9,010 nucleotides of DNA from Bacillota bacterium (GCA_021821225.1 JAKACR010000102.1:1-9010), one strand, 5' to 3'; counted from the stretch's first letter, positions 1 through 7,058 are shown. Translations and numbers: made by a program. The notes: generated by a model from the sequence alone, not told the origin.

Positions 1-191
1 CACATCCAAACAGGGACGTCTTTTCCTTTCTATGTGTCATCTGATCTATGGACAGTATAATCAGCTATTCTTGGACACGCAATTCCGTCAACTATCGGGC
101 TCTATATCTCAGCGGAAACATTCAAGCAAGGCGGACAAACAGTATGAGATTGACTGGAGATCAGACAGGAAAACGCAAGAACATGTAGAAA

Positions 192-220
192 GCCTCCAAG
201 GGGTCTAAACCCAAGGAGGC
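192..220 (+). promoter_or_regulatory. Hairpin enclosing a strong Shine-Dalgarno site
   Basis: GCCTCC (192-197) pairs with GGAGGC (215-220), and inside it GGGT (201-204) pairs with ACCC (209-212) around a CTAA loop. The 3' arm overlaps AAGGAGG (213-219), a near-perfect ribosome binding site, so folding would hide it. No T-tract follows, so it is not an intrinsic terminator. It stands 10 bases before a GTG at 230 that opens a 25-codon frame. The pairing is read directly from the sequence; a role in translational control is inference. Confidence 0.35.
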
Positions 221-229
221 GATGCCACT

Positions 230-307
230 GTGACTCATGCAATATGTGCTAAACTTCAATGGGATGGAAGTGGCTCCACAGGGCGTATAGTGGACCCAGA
301 AAACTAG
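230..307 (+). CDS. Possible 25-codon small ORF, unrecognised
   Basis: GTG at 230 opens a frame of 25 codons ending at TAG 305-307. The predicted peptide begins MTHAICAKLQWDG and ends IVDPEN, and I recognise no family in it. The only argument for translation is the AAGGAGG at 213-219, ten bases upstream, which is as good a ribosome binding site as any in the window. There is no obvious membrane helix or toxin-like hydrophobic stretch. It could be a leader peptide, the start of a decayed gene, or chance. Confidence 0.15.
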   Translation: MTHAICAKLQWDGSGSTGRIVDPEN

Positions 308-320
308 ACAAGAGACCGCC

Positions 321-449
321 ATGTGCGGCGCATCCGCACACCAGCAAACCATGAAAATGCGATTGAATCAGGCGGCGCAGATGGCGAGGTACAGATCTGC
401 TCGCATTTTCAAGATAGAGAGGGGCCATTTAAGGTGTGATCTTGCGTAG
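321..449 (+). pseudogene. Candidate remnant of an Xre-type helix-turn-helix regulator
   Basis: A 42-codon frame (ATG 321; a second in-frame ATG at 351) ends at TAG 447-449. Its last part, LNQAAQMA followed by RYRSARIFKIERG, resembles the Xre/Cro fold pattern 'L-T-Q-x-x-x-A ... G-Y-S-R-S-x-I-S-x-I-E-R-G'. The final 13 residues align without gaps, while the first helix is about two residues short. The stop falls right where helices 4 and 5 of an HTH_3 domain should follow, so if the relationship is real the gene is truncated. Neither start has a convincing SD. Position upstream of methyltransferase remnants would suit a controller (C) protein of a restriction-modification system, but that is inference from a short, weak match. 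Confidence 0.25.
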
Positions 450-648
450 AAGTGAAGCCTGGCACCAGCCTCGGGTGAGTAGACCAGACCCAAGGCGCCG
501 ACCCATCCCGTGAGTCTACCTCCACGTGTTGCGGTACAGTGCTCCGGTCTGGATCTTCTACTCTCGACCCGGGAACTCGCTACTGTCTGGTGCAGCTTCC
601 AAGGATCAAGAAAGAAAACAAGAACCTGTCGCGCAATAAACGGCTCTC

Positions 649-687
649 GTCCCCCAATCCCCTTGTCGATGAGAGGGGAGATTTTTC
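649..687 (+). promoter_or_regulatory. Leader with SD-pairing hairpin before the N4/N6 methyltransferase
   Basis: TCCCCT (658-663) is complementary to AGGGGA (674-679), which is the core of the SD (GAGAGGGGAG, 671-680) seven bases before ATG 688. A hairpin with a ten-base loop would therefore mask the ribosome binding site. The same layout, with related sequence, precedes the C5 methyltransferase (1612-1648). The segment TCGATGAGAGGGG at 666-678 matches TCGGTGAAAGGGG at 1628-1640 in 11 of 13 positions. Confidence 0.35.
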
Positions 688-1606
688 ATGCAATTCCTCG
701 AATCACAGCTACCCTGGGACGTGGCATGCGGCAATGCTCTCGATGTGTTGCGGTCGCTCCCGGACGAAAGCGTCCAGACTTGCATCACCAGTCCCCCGTA
801 TTTTGGACTTCGCCTTTATTCGGACGATCCACAGGAAATCGGGCAGGAAGAAACAGCGCCCCATTCGGGTGGATTCTCTTCCCACCTTCGCTTGGACGGG
901 GCGCGAGGCGAAACGTCCGGCCACATCATTCCAGCACGGAATCCTGAAACCAAAGGACTTGGTGGGGGTCCCTTGGCGTGTGGCATTTGCGCCGCAGGCG
1001 GATGGATGGTGGTTGCGCTCGGACATCATATGGAATAAACCGAACTGTTTACCTGAATCTGTTAGGGATAGACCGGCATGCAGTCACGAACACATTTTTC
1101 TGCTGGCGAAGTCACTGACCTACTATTACAACGCGGACTCGATTCGCGAGCCGTATGTCAACAGCGACCCGAACCCGCCGTGTGGGTCCAAGGGCATCAC
1201 AAACAATCGGCTGAACAGCGGTCGGCGCAGTGGAAACAAAGAACGCTTCATCATGGAGGAGACCAGCGATCCGCGCGGACGGCTTAACGGTCACTTGGGA
1301 AGCGGGATTCCATGGGACGAAGATAATCGCGGTCGCAATAAACGCGATGTATGGAGCGTTTCGGTCAAGGCATTTCCAGGCGATCACTACGCCACGTACC
1401 CAGTAAATTTGATCGTACCGTGCATCCTAGCTGGTGCGCCGGAGGGCGGCGTTGTCCTCGATCCGTTCTGTGGATCCGGGACGACTGGTGTGGCGGCCAT
1501 CCGGCATTTGCGCCGTTTCCTTGGGATCGAGCTGAATCCGGACTATGTAGAGATGGCGAAGCGGCGGGTCGCGAACGATTCGCCGCTGGTGCAGATGCTG
1601 TTTTGA
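688..1606 (+). pseudogene. Broken DNA methyltransferase (N4-cytosine/N6-adenine type)
   Basis: The remnant belongs to the family in which motif IV precedes motif I. ATG 688 has a good SD (GAGGGGAG, seven bases away). The first frame gives WDVACGNALDVLRSLPDES and the catalytic TSPPYFGLR (787-813), then DDPQEIGQEE to about 850. After that the family pattern stops. From about 945 it resumes one frame over: KPKDLVGVPWRVAF, RSDIIWNKPN, then AdoMet-binding DPFCGSGTT (1460-1486) and GIELNPDYVEMAKRR, ending at TGA 1604-1606. The span is 919 bases, one more than 306 codons. About 44 residues separate GLR from KPKDL, where I would expect roughly 100 including an NLGDSY segment; no frame supplies it. 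So there is a net frameshift plus a deletion of about 50-60 residues, and the enzyme should be dead. It once methylated a specific DNA site, probably with the C5 enzyme next to it. Its target is not readable. Confidence 0.85.
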
Positions 1607-1611
1607 TATTT

Positions 1612-1648
1612 GTCCCCGTCCCTCCTCTCGGTGAAAGGGGGACTTTTC
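1612..1648 (+). terminator. Hairpin plus T-run between the two methyltransferase remnants
   Basis: GTCCCTC (1618-1624) pairs with GGGGGAC (1637-1643; one T-G wobble) around a 12-base loop, followed by TTTTC (1644-1648). GTCCCC at 1612-1617 is an alternative 5' arm. The structure starts six bases after the stop of the N4/N6 methyltransferase and looks like a weak intrinsic terminator. However, its 3' arm is also the SD (AAAGGGGGA) of the C5 methyltransferase, so it could equally be a translational lid like the one at 649-687. The short T-run makes termination uncertain. Confidence 0.4.
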
Positions 1649-2266
1649 GTACGGTTCTTCGAAGCGTTTTCCGGCGTGGGCGGTTTCAGAGCGGGCGTCA
1701 GGGATTTGGGATGGGAGTGCGCCGGTTGGATTGAGATCGACAAGTATGCTCGGAAATCCTACGCCGCCATTTTCCCTGAGTCGGGCAAGGAGTGGAACGC
1801 CGAAGATATCACGCAGGTATCGGAAGAGGCTGTGAAGAGCATCGGGCCCATCGACGTGATGATGGGAGGGAGTCCCTGTCCGCCATCTTGACTTGCAGGC
1901 GCCCGCAAGGGATTCGACGATGTACGTGGAACGCTTTTCTTTGGGTTCGCACGGTTCGCCAAGTGTCTTCAACCGTCTTGGCTGATCTTCGAGAATGTGG
2001 ATGGATTGCTCAGTCATGACCGGGGCCGTACCCTGGAAATCGTTTTGCGCACGCTCAATGAGTTTGGGTACGTGGTGGATTTTCATGTCTATGACGCTAT
2101 GGAATTTGACGTACCGCAGAACAGAAACCGTATCTTTGCGGCGCTTCCGCGCTGTCTGAGCAGGAGCAAAGGGATACGGGCGGCTGGCACGGACCCGGCG
2201 GTTGGCACGGATCAGACCGGCTCTCCGGGGAGTAGCCCGCATGATCGCCTTCCACCCCTCGCCTGA
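1649..2266 (+). pseudogene. Broken C5-cytosine DNA methyltransferase, 5' two-thirds only
   Basis: In one reading frame the sequence shows motif I (FEAFSGVGGFRAG, from 1658), motif IV GGSPC with the catalytic cysteine codon at 1877-1879, GARKGFDDVRGTLFF, motif VI ENV (from 1991), GLLSHDRGRT, and motif VIII PQNRNRIF. Three lesions are visible. The codon placed where the start should be, eight bases after AAAGGGGG, is GTA (1649-1651); only TTG 1610 or GTG 1631 lie upstream in frame, and 1631 abuts the SD. A TGA (1889-1891) sits four codons after the catalytic cysteine, where the Q-D/N-x-S loop should be. The frame ends at 2264-2266 soon after motif VIII, so the target recognition domain and motifs IX and X are missing. 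With about 206 codons against roughly 320-400 in active members, it cannot be a working enzyme. Frame is conserved across the TGA. Confidence 0.87.
2182..2211 (+). repeat. Short imperfect direct repeat
   Basis: GGCTGGCACGGA (2182-2193) recurs as GGTTGGCACGGA (2200-2211), offset by 18 bases, in the non-family tail of the C5 methyltransferase remnant. It may be local slippage in decaying DNA and has no evident function. Confidence 0.4.
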
Positions 2267-2282
2267 AGAACGGCGGCGCTGC

Positions 2283-2311
2283 TTGGGAATATCGTCGACG
2301 TGTGGTAGAGT
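2283..2311 (+). promoter_or_regulatory. Candidate sigma-A promoter for queA-tgt-yajC
   Basis: TTGGGA (2283-2288) and TAGAGT (2306-2311) are separated by 17 bases, each matching four of six consensus positions, with a TGG extended -10 directly before the -10 box. It lies in the 126-base gap between the methyltransferase remnant and queA, about 80 bases upstream of the queA start. It is the best promoter-like site I see there. Transcription could also enter from a promoter beyond the left edge. Confidence 0.4.
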
Positions 2312-2392
2312 GGTTTCACGGTGCACGGTGCGCACGGACGCCGTTTGCGGGTTGGATGATCCGCAGGCGGTTTTTCGAGGTGAATTGACCGG

Positions 2393-3451
2393 TTGAACGT
2401 GGATGATTTTTCCTATGAACTCCCCGAGCGCCTGATTGCGCAGACTCCCACCCAGCAGCGCAGCGAGTCGCGATTGCTTGTCCTTGGCCGCACAGACGGC
2501 TCCATGGAGCACGCGGCGTTCTCGGACCTGCCGCAGTTCCTGCGCCCGGGGGATCTGATCGTGGCCAATGATTCCCGCGTGATTCCCGCCCGCCTGCTCG
2601 GCGTGAAAGAAGACACGGGGGCGGCGATCGAGTGCCTGCTGTTGCGTCCGCGCGGCGAAGCGGGGGTCTGGGAGACACTGGTTCGCCCGGGGCGGCGGTT
2701 GCGGACCGGGCAGCGGGTGGTGTTCGGCGATCTGTTGACGGGAGTCGTCCGCGGCCAGGGAGAAGACGGGACGCGAATGATGGAGTTTTCTGCTGTCGGC
2801 GATGACTTCGACCGGTTGCTGGAGCGCCTCGGTCAAGTCCCGTTGCCGCCCTATATACGGGAACGCCTGGAGGATCCGGAGCGGTACCAGACGGTCTACG
2901 CGCGGACGCGGGGGTCTGTCGCGGCGCCGACGGCCGGTCTGCATTTCACGGAATCGCTGTTGCAGGATGTGCGGGACCGGGGCGTCGGGGTGGGGTTTGT
3001 CACGCTCCACATTGGACTCGGAACCTTTCGCCCGGTGGCGGTCGAACGGATCGAGGACCACCACATGCATGAAGAGTGGTTCTCCGTCGGTCCCGATGTG
3101 CTTCGGTCGATTTCGCGGACGCGGGCAGCGGGCGGCCGGGTGGTCTGCGTCGGCACCACGGCCGTGCGGGCGCTGGAGACGGCTCTTGGCATGATGGAAG
3201 ATCGGTCGGCCGTTGAACAGGAGCGGCTGGAAAGCGAGGGCGTCAGCGGCTACACGCGCGCGTTCATCTACCCAGGGTATCACTTTCGCGCGGTTGACGG
3301 ACTGGTCACGAACTTCCACCTGCCAAAGTCCACGCTCCTGATGCTCGTGTCGGCGCTTGCCACCCGCGAGCGCATTCTCGCCGCGTACGAGGAAGCCGTG
3401 CGGCGCGAGTACCGTTTTTTCAGCTTTGGCGACGCGATGCTCATCATTTGA
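2393..3451 (+). CDS. queA: S-adenosylmethionine:tRNA ribosyltransferase-isomerase
   Basis: QueA transfers and rearranges the ribosyl part of AdoMet onto 7-aminomethyl-7-deazaguanine already in the wobble position of tRNAs with GUN anticodons, giving epoxyqueuosine; it acts in the cytoplasm. The protein has 352 residues, normal for the family. Recognisable blocks are the start DDFSYELPERLIAQTP, the segment PGDLIVANDSRVIPARL, VPLPPYI, YQTVYA followed by GSVAAPTAGLHFT, and LHIGLGTFRPV. TTG 2393 is chosen because AGGTGA (2378-2383) lies nine bases before it and the resulting MNVDDF fits the family; GTG 2399 is possible but further from the SD. The stop codon touches the tgt start, so the two are surely cotranscribed. 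In B. subtilis ruvB precedes queA; here the upstream neighbours are methyltransferase remnants. Confidence 0.97.
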   Translation: MNVDDFSYELPERLIAQTPTQQRSESRLLVLGRTDGSMEHAAFSDLPQFLRPGDLIVANDSRVIPARLLGVKEDTGAAIECLLLRPRGEAGVWETLVRPGRRLRTGQRVVFGDLLTGVVRGQGEDGTRMMEFSAVGDDFDRLLERLGQVPLPPYIRERLEDPERYQTVYARTRGSVAAPTAGLHFTESLLQDVRDRGVGVGFVTLHIGLGTFRPVAVERIEDHHMHEEWFSVGPDVLRSISRTRAAGGRVVCVGTTAVRALETALGMMEDRSAVEQERLESEGVSGYTRAFIYPGYHFRAVDGLVTNFHLPKSTLLMLVSALATRERILAAYEEAVRREYRFFSFGDAMLII

Positions 3452-4636
<1,185 letters not shown>

Positions 4637-4686
4637 GACGGAGCGGGGTGCGAACGCCGCCCGCCACCATGGGGAGGGATCAGGAA

Positions 4687-4965
4687 ATGGGAACCACGTC
4701 CAACGCGTTGGTCGGCTATGTGCCTCTCGTGGCCATTATTGGCGCTTTTTACTTTCTCCTGCTGCGGCCGCAGCAAAAGCGGCAACGGGAGCGAAACCAA
4801 CTCTTGCAGTCCGTCCAGGTCGGCGACCGGGTCGTGACCATCGGAGGGCTGCACGGCGTGGTGGAGGAACTCGATACGACAACCGTGAAGATATCGGTTC
4901 AGGAGGGCCAGGTGTTGACATTCGACCGCAGCGCCATCAACCGGATCGAGCAGCGCGTGGAGTAG
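4687..4965 (+). CDS. yajC: Preprotein translocase subunit YajC
   Basis: YajC is a small membrane protein associated with the SecDF part of the Sec translocon. From ATG 4687 the product has 92 residues: a short outside N-terminus, one transmembrane helix (YVPLVAIIGAFYFLLL), then the family hallmark RPQQKRQRER and a small cytoplasmic domain with LQSVQVGDRVVTIGGLHGVV and ending after FDRSAINRI. ATG 4687 is preferred because GGGGAGGG (4671-4678) lies eight bases upstream; GTG 4648 and ATG 4669 are in frame but would add a non-family N-terminus and overlap the SD. It begins about 50 bases after tgt on the same strand, the conserved order in Bacillota, so it is very likely in the same operon. No convincing intrinsic terminator with a T-run follows before the convergent gene. 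Confidence 0.95.
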   Translation: MGTTSNALVGYVPLVAIIGAFYFLLLRPQQKRQRERNQLLQSVQVGDRVVTIGGLHGVVEELDTTTVKISVQEGQVLTFDRSAINRIEQRVE

Positions 4966-5003
4966 ACCGCGCTGCCGAAGTGTCGCGGCATCGCGGCCGC
5001 CAG

Positions 5004-5402
5004 TCAACGCTTCAGGTTCACGCCCACCATGCCGCCAAACGCCCCGATCAACGCGAGCAGCATGATGCGCACGATGGTTTCGCCCTGGAAGGCTGCCGAC
5101 AGGTCGACGAGACTGCCGACGATCGCGAGCGCGGCGCTAAAGAGCAGGGCGGACGCGCCGCCGTAGTACCAGCCGCGCGATCCTGCGCTGCGCGCGGCGA
5201 GCACGGAGCCCACGAGAACGGATATCGCGTTGATGGTATACGCCGTATAGGGCAGGGTCGTCTCGGACACGTCCGTCCAAGTGTACACGCCGGCCATCAC
5301 GAGCGTCGCGACGAGGGACGTGAGAAATGCGGCAATGACCCCGAGGACAAGCGGGGAACCGTTCACGTCCGAGCGCAGATTGCTCCATATCTTCGTTTTC
5401 AT
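5004..5402 (-). CDS. TIGR04086-type (YrzE-like) four-helix membrane protein
   Basis: The 132-residue product is strongly hydrophobic, with four predicted membrane helices: the segments around VLGVIAAFLTSLVATLVMAG, INAISVLVGSVLAARSAG, GGASALLFSAALAIVGSLV and IMLLALIGAFGGMVGV. It ends in NLKR. Glycine pairs inside the helices (GWYYGG, GAFGG) and the length suit the TIGR04086/YrzE family, whose function is unknown and which sits beside yajC in B. subtilis. ATG 5402 is chosen over the in-frame ATG at 5417 because AAGGGGTG stands six bases before it. Unlike in B. subtilis it faces yajC rather than following it on the same strand. It lies downstream of trmB with 54 bases between them and may be cotranscribed with it. 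The family call rests on memory of the family pattern plus gene order. Confidence 0.75.
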   Translation of the reverse strand: MKTKIWSNLRSDVNGSPLVLGVIAAFLTSLVATLVMAGVYTWTDVSETTLPYTAYTINAISVLVGSVLAARSAGSRGWYYGGASALLFSAALAIVGSLVDLSAAFQGETIVRIMLLALIGAFGGMVGVNLKR

Positions 5403-5415
5403 GGCGCACCCCTTC

Positions 5416-5450
5416 ACAGGCTTGTTGGCCTATATATATGAGGGGCCTGT
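5416..5450 (-). promoter_or_regulatory. Inverted repeat with AT-rich loop before the YrzE-like gene
   Basis: ACAGGC (5416-5421) pairs with GCCTGT (5445-5450), extendable through G-T wobbles, with TATATATATG inside the loop. It occupies almost the whole gap between the trmB stop (5457) and the SD of the YrzE-like gene. No T-run follows on the minus strand, so it is not a normal terminator. It could be an operator, a transcript-processing hairpin, or the TATATA could serve as a -10 box without a matching -35. Confidence 0.3.
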
Positions 5451-5456
5451 CTCCAT

Positions 5457-6140
5457 TTATGCGCGGGGCATCGCCCGCAGATGGTAGATCGCGAGATTTT
5501 GTGCGCGGAATTTCGCTTCGTACTCCGTCTGGATGAACGCGGCCTCGTCAGCGCGCTCCGGCGGAGGGGACGCAGGGAGTCCGCGTTCCTCGCGCGCCAG
5601 GTCCCAGCCCGCGCGTGCGAGCGACTGTACGCTCCAAGTGTAGAACTCCTCGTTGTCCGTCTTGAATTCCAGGAAGCCGCCCGGCTTGAGCCAACTCTGA
5701 TAGATTTCGAGCAGCCTCCCGTGGGTCAGGCGTTTGCGTTCGTTGCGGCGCCGCGGCCACGGGTCGGAAAAATTCAGGTAGATCCCGTCGAGCGACCGCG
5801 GCGGCACCACGGACCGCAACTGCTCGAGATCCCCGTCGAAGAAGCGGATATTTGTCAATTTCCGTTCGACCGCGAGTGCGGCCGCGCGCGCGACGATCGG
5901 CGTGTATTTGTCGACCGCGATGAACCAATCCCCCGGTTGCCTCGCGGCGAGTGTGCACACGAACGCGCCGCGGCCGCACCCGACCTCCATGAACTGGCGC
6001 GTGAATCGACCGCCTGACTTGGCGTCTGACTGAGCGCCCGCCGCGTTGTCCGGAGGACCGCTCCAGGTTTCCGGATCGATCAGCAGATCGGCGGCTTGGG
6101 CGAGCAATCCGGGAACTTTGTCTTTGCCGCGAATTCTCAA
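5457..6140 (-). CDS. trmB: tRNA (guanine-N7-)-methyltransferase
   Basis: TrmB uses AdoMet to methylate G46 in the variable loop of tRNAs. The 227-residue protein is of typical bacterial length. It shows the AdoMet-binding loop EVGCGRGAF (52-60), the family signature NFSDPWPRRR with following ERKRLT (123-138), LKPGGFLEFKTDNEEFY (151-167), and the C-terminal TEYEAKF (205-211) that helps bind AdoMet and tRNA. TTG 6140 is chosen because a strong SD (GAGGAGG) lies seven bases upstream and the next in-frame methionine, M51, would remove the N-terminus just before motif I. A low-complexity Ala/Gly/Ser insert lies at about residues 31-44. It is divergent from the DUF421 gene with only 48 bases between starts. 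In B. subtilis trmB is not part of this cluster, so it has been placed between the YrzE and YrbG counterparts here. Confidence 0.96.
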   Translation of the reverse strand: MRIRGKDKVPGLLAQAADLLIDPETWSGPPDNAAGAQSDAKSGGRFTRQFMEVGCGRGAFVCTLAARQPGDWFIAVDKYTPIVARAAALAVERKLTNIRFFDGDLEQLRSVVPPRSLDGIYLNFSDPWPRRRNERKRLTHGRLLEIYQSWLKPGGFLEFKTDNEEFYTWSVQSLARAGWDLAREERGLPASPPPERADEAAFIQTEYEAKFRAQNLAIYHLRAMPRA

Positions 6141-6188
6141 CGTGCTTCCTCCTCATACTAAGTCCCATACGGTCGGATCGAGGATGGG

Positions 6189-7040
6189 ATGGCGTCTATG
6201 GTGTTTGGACCGCTGGGTGCGCTGCTGATTCGCGTTTTGGGAACCTACTTCTTCGTCCTGCTGTCGCTGCGCATCATGGGGAAGCGGGAAATCGGCAAGC
6301 TGTCGCTGTTTGACCTTGTCGTATCGATCATGATCGCGGAAGTGTCGGCGGTCAGTCTGCAGGACATGAACCTGCCCCTGTGGCACGGCCTCGTCATCGT
6401 CGCGGTGCTGGTTCTGCTGCAGATCCTCGTGGCGTACGTATCCATGCGCAGTCCGCGGATACGCACGCTGTTTGAGGGCCGTCCAACCGTGCTCATCGCG
6501 AACGGCCGGATCAATGACAGGGCAATGCGCCGCACGCGCTACAATATCGACGATTTGCTGCTGCAGTTGCGCGAGAAGGACATCGCCGCCGTGGCGGACG
6601 TCGAGTTTGCCATCCTTGAGACATCGGGCAAGCTGTCGGTCTTTCCGAAGGCGCACAAACGTCCGCTTACGCCGGAAGACCTCGGCCTCAAGCCGCGCAA
6701 GACGGTCTTGACGACGTCGCTCATTGTAGACGGACGGATTGACGATGACAAGCTGCGGGCGGTTGGAAAGTCACGGAAGTGGTTGCGCCAGCAGCTCGTC
6801 GACGCCGGCATCCCGTCGGAGCAGGCGGTGTTTTACGCTGGCTGGGACGGCGAGGCGCTCTACCTCGACAAGACGGACGGGGGAGGTGGGGGCACGGACA
6901 GGATAGGGGATGGCGGCGCGGGTGGCGACGGGCCTGTGGGGGATGGCGGTGGTGTGGGGCGCGGCAGTGACGGCGCCGGAGCCGGAGCCGCGCGCGAAAC
7001 CGGATCGGGCGACGGGTCGCAGGACAAGCCGCTGCTGTGA
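6189..7040 (+). CDS. DUF421 (YetF/YrbG-like) membrane protein with glycine-rich tail
   Basis: The 283-residue protein has three N-terminal membrane helices (about 7-29, 39-56 and 62-84), with the family hallmark MGKREIGKLSLFDLVVSIMIAE (30-51) spanning helix 2. A cytoplasmic domain follows (98-230), with RPTVLIANGRIN, MRRTRYNIDDLLLQLREKDI and DVEFAILETSGKLSVFPK, the usual DUF421 pattern. Some family members in Bacillus spores are linked to germination, but the biochemical role is unknown. Gene order makes it the likely counterpart of B. subtilis yrbG. The last 50 or so residues (231-283) are almost only Gly, Asp, Ala, Ser and Arg and have no family counterpart I know. ATG 6189 follows GAGG by five bases; ATG 6198, three codons later, is possible. 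No T-run terminator follows. Confidence 0.92.
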   Translation: MASMVFGPLGALLIRVLGTYFFVLLSLRIMGKREIGKLSLFDLVVSIMIAEVSAVSLQDMNLPLWHGLVIVAVLVLLQILVAYVSMRSPRIRTLFEGRPTVLIANGRINDRAMRRTRYNIDDLLLQLREKDIAAVADVEFAILETSGKLSVFPKAHKRPLTPEDLGLKPRKTVLTTSLIVDGRIDDDKLRAVGKSRKWLRQQLVDAGIPSEQAVFYAGWDGEALYLDKTDGGGGGTDRIGDGGAGGDGPVGDGGGVGRGSDGAGAGAARETGSGDGSQDKPLL

Positions 7041-7042
7041 GG

Positions 7043-7058
7043 GCGCCATGTGCGGCGC
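7043..7058. repeat. Small GC hairpin; 15-base match to 317-331
   Basis: GCGCC (7043-7047) pairs with GGCGC (7054-7058) just after the DUF421 stop, in the gap between convergent genes. Without a T-run it is a poor terminator on either strand. The 15 bases at 7044-7058 (CGCCATGTGCGGCGC) occur identically at 317-331 in the island, where they overlap the possible start of the helix-turn-helix remnant. Confidence 0.3.

Larger units (their letters stand above)
1..687. other. Gene-poor stretch upstream of the methyltransferase remnants
   Basis: No recognisable full-length protein is encoded here on either strand. The base composition is visibly more A/T-rich than in the queA-tgt region. A perfect TATAAT lies at 56-61, but 16 to 18 bases upstream there is nothing resembling TTGACA, so a promoter is only possible. 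The stretch contains a hairpin around a strong SD (192-220), a 25-codon reading frame behind it, and a short frame with helix-turn-helix character (321-449); these are listed separately. The open frames that run into the methyltransferase from 510 and 539 encode nothing family-like before 688. It is most likely degraded DNA belonging to the same island as the two broken methyltransferases. Confidence 0.5.

Noticed and set aside
33..61. Promoter around the perfect TATAAT at 56-61
   Set aside because: No acceptable -35 box at 16-18 bases and no extended -10; one hexamer in A/T-rich DNA is weak evidence.
161..352. Minus-strand frame of 63 codons in the gene-poor left end
   Set aside because: Cys-rich, unlike any family I know, no clear SD, and it crosses the hairpin and small frames on the other strand. 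I cannot support it as a gene.
539..687. N-terminal extension of the methyltransferase frame from ATG 539
   Set aside because: The frame continues without stops but encodes nothing family-like, and the true N-terminus, with a good SD at ATG 688, is in a different frame.
4966..5003. Terminator between convergent yajC and YrzE-like genes
   Set aside because: A five-base TGCCG/CGGCA pairing exists, but there is no T-run in either direction.
5481..6017. Plus-strand frame of 178 codons opposite trmB
   Set aside because: It mirrors trmB, whose motifs are unambiguous, and shows no family features.
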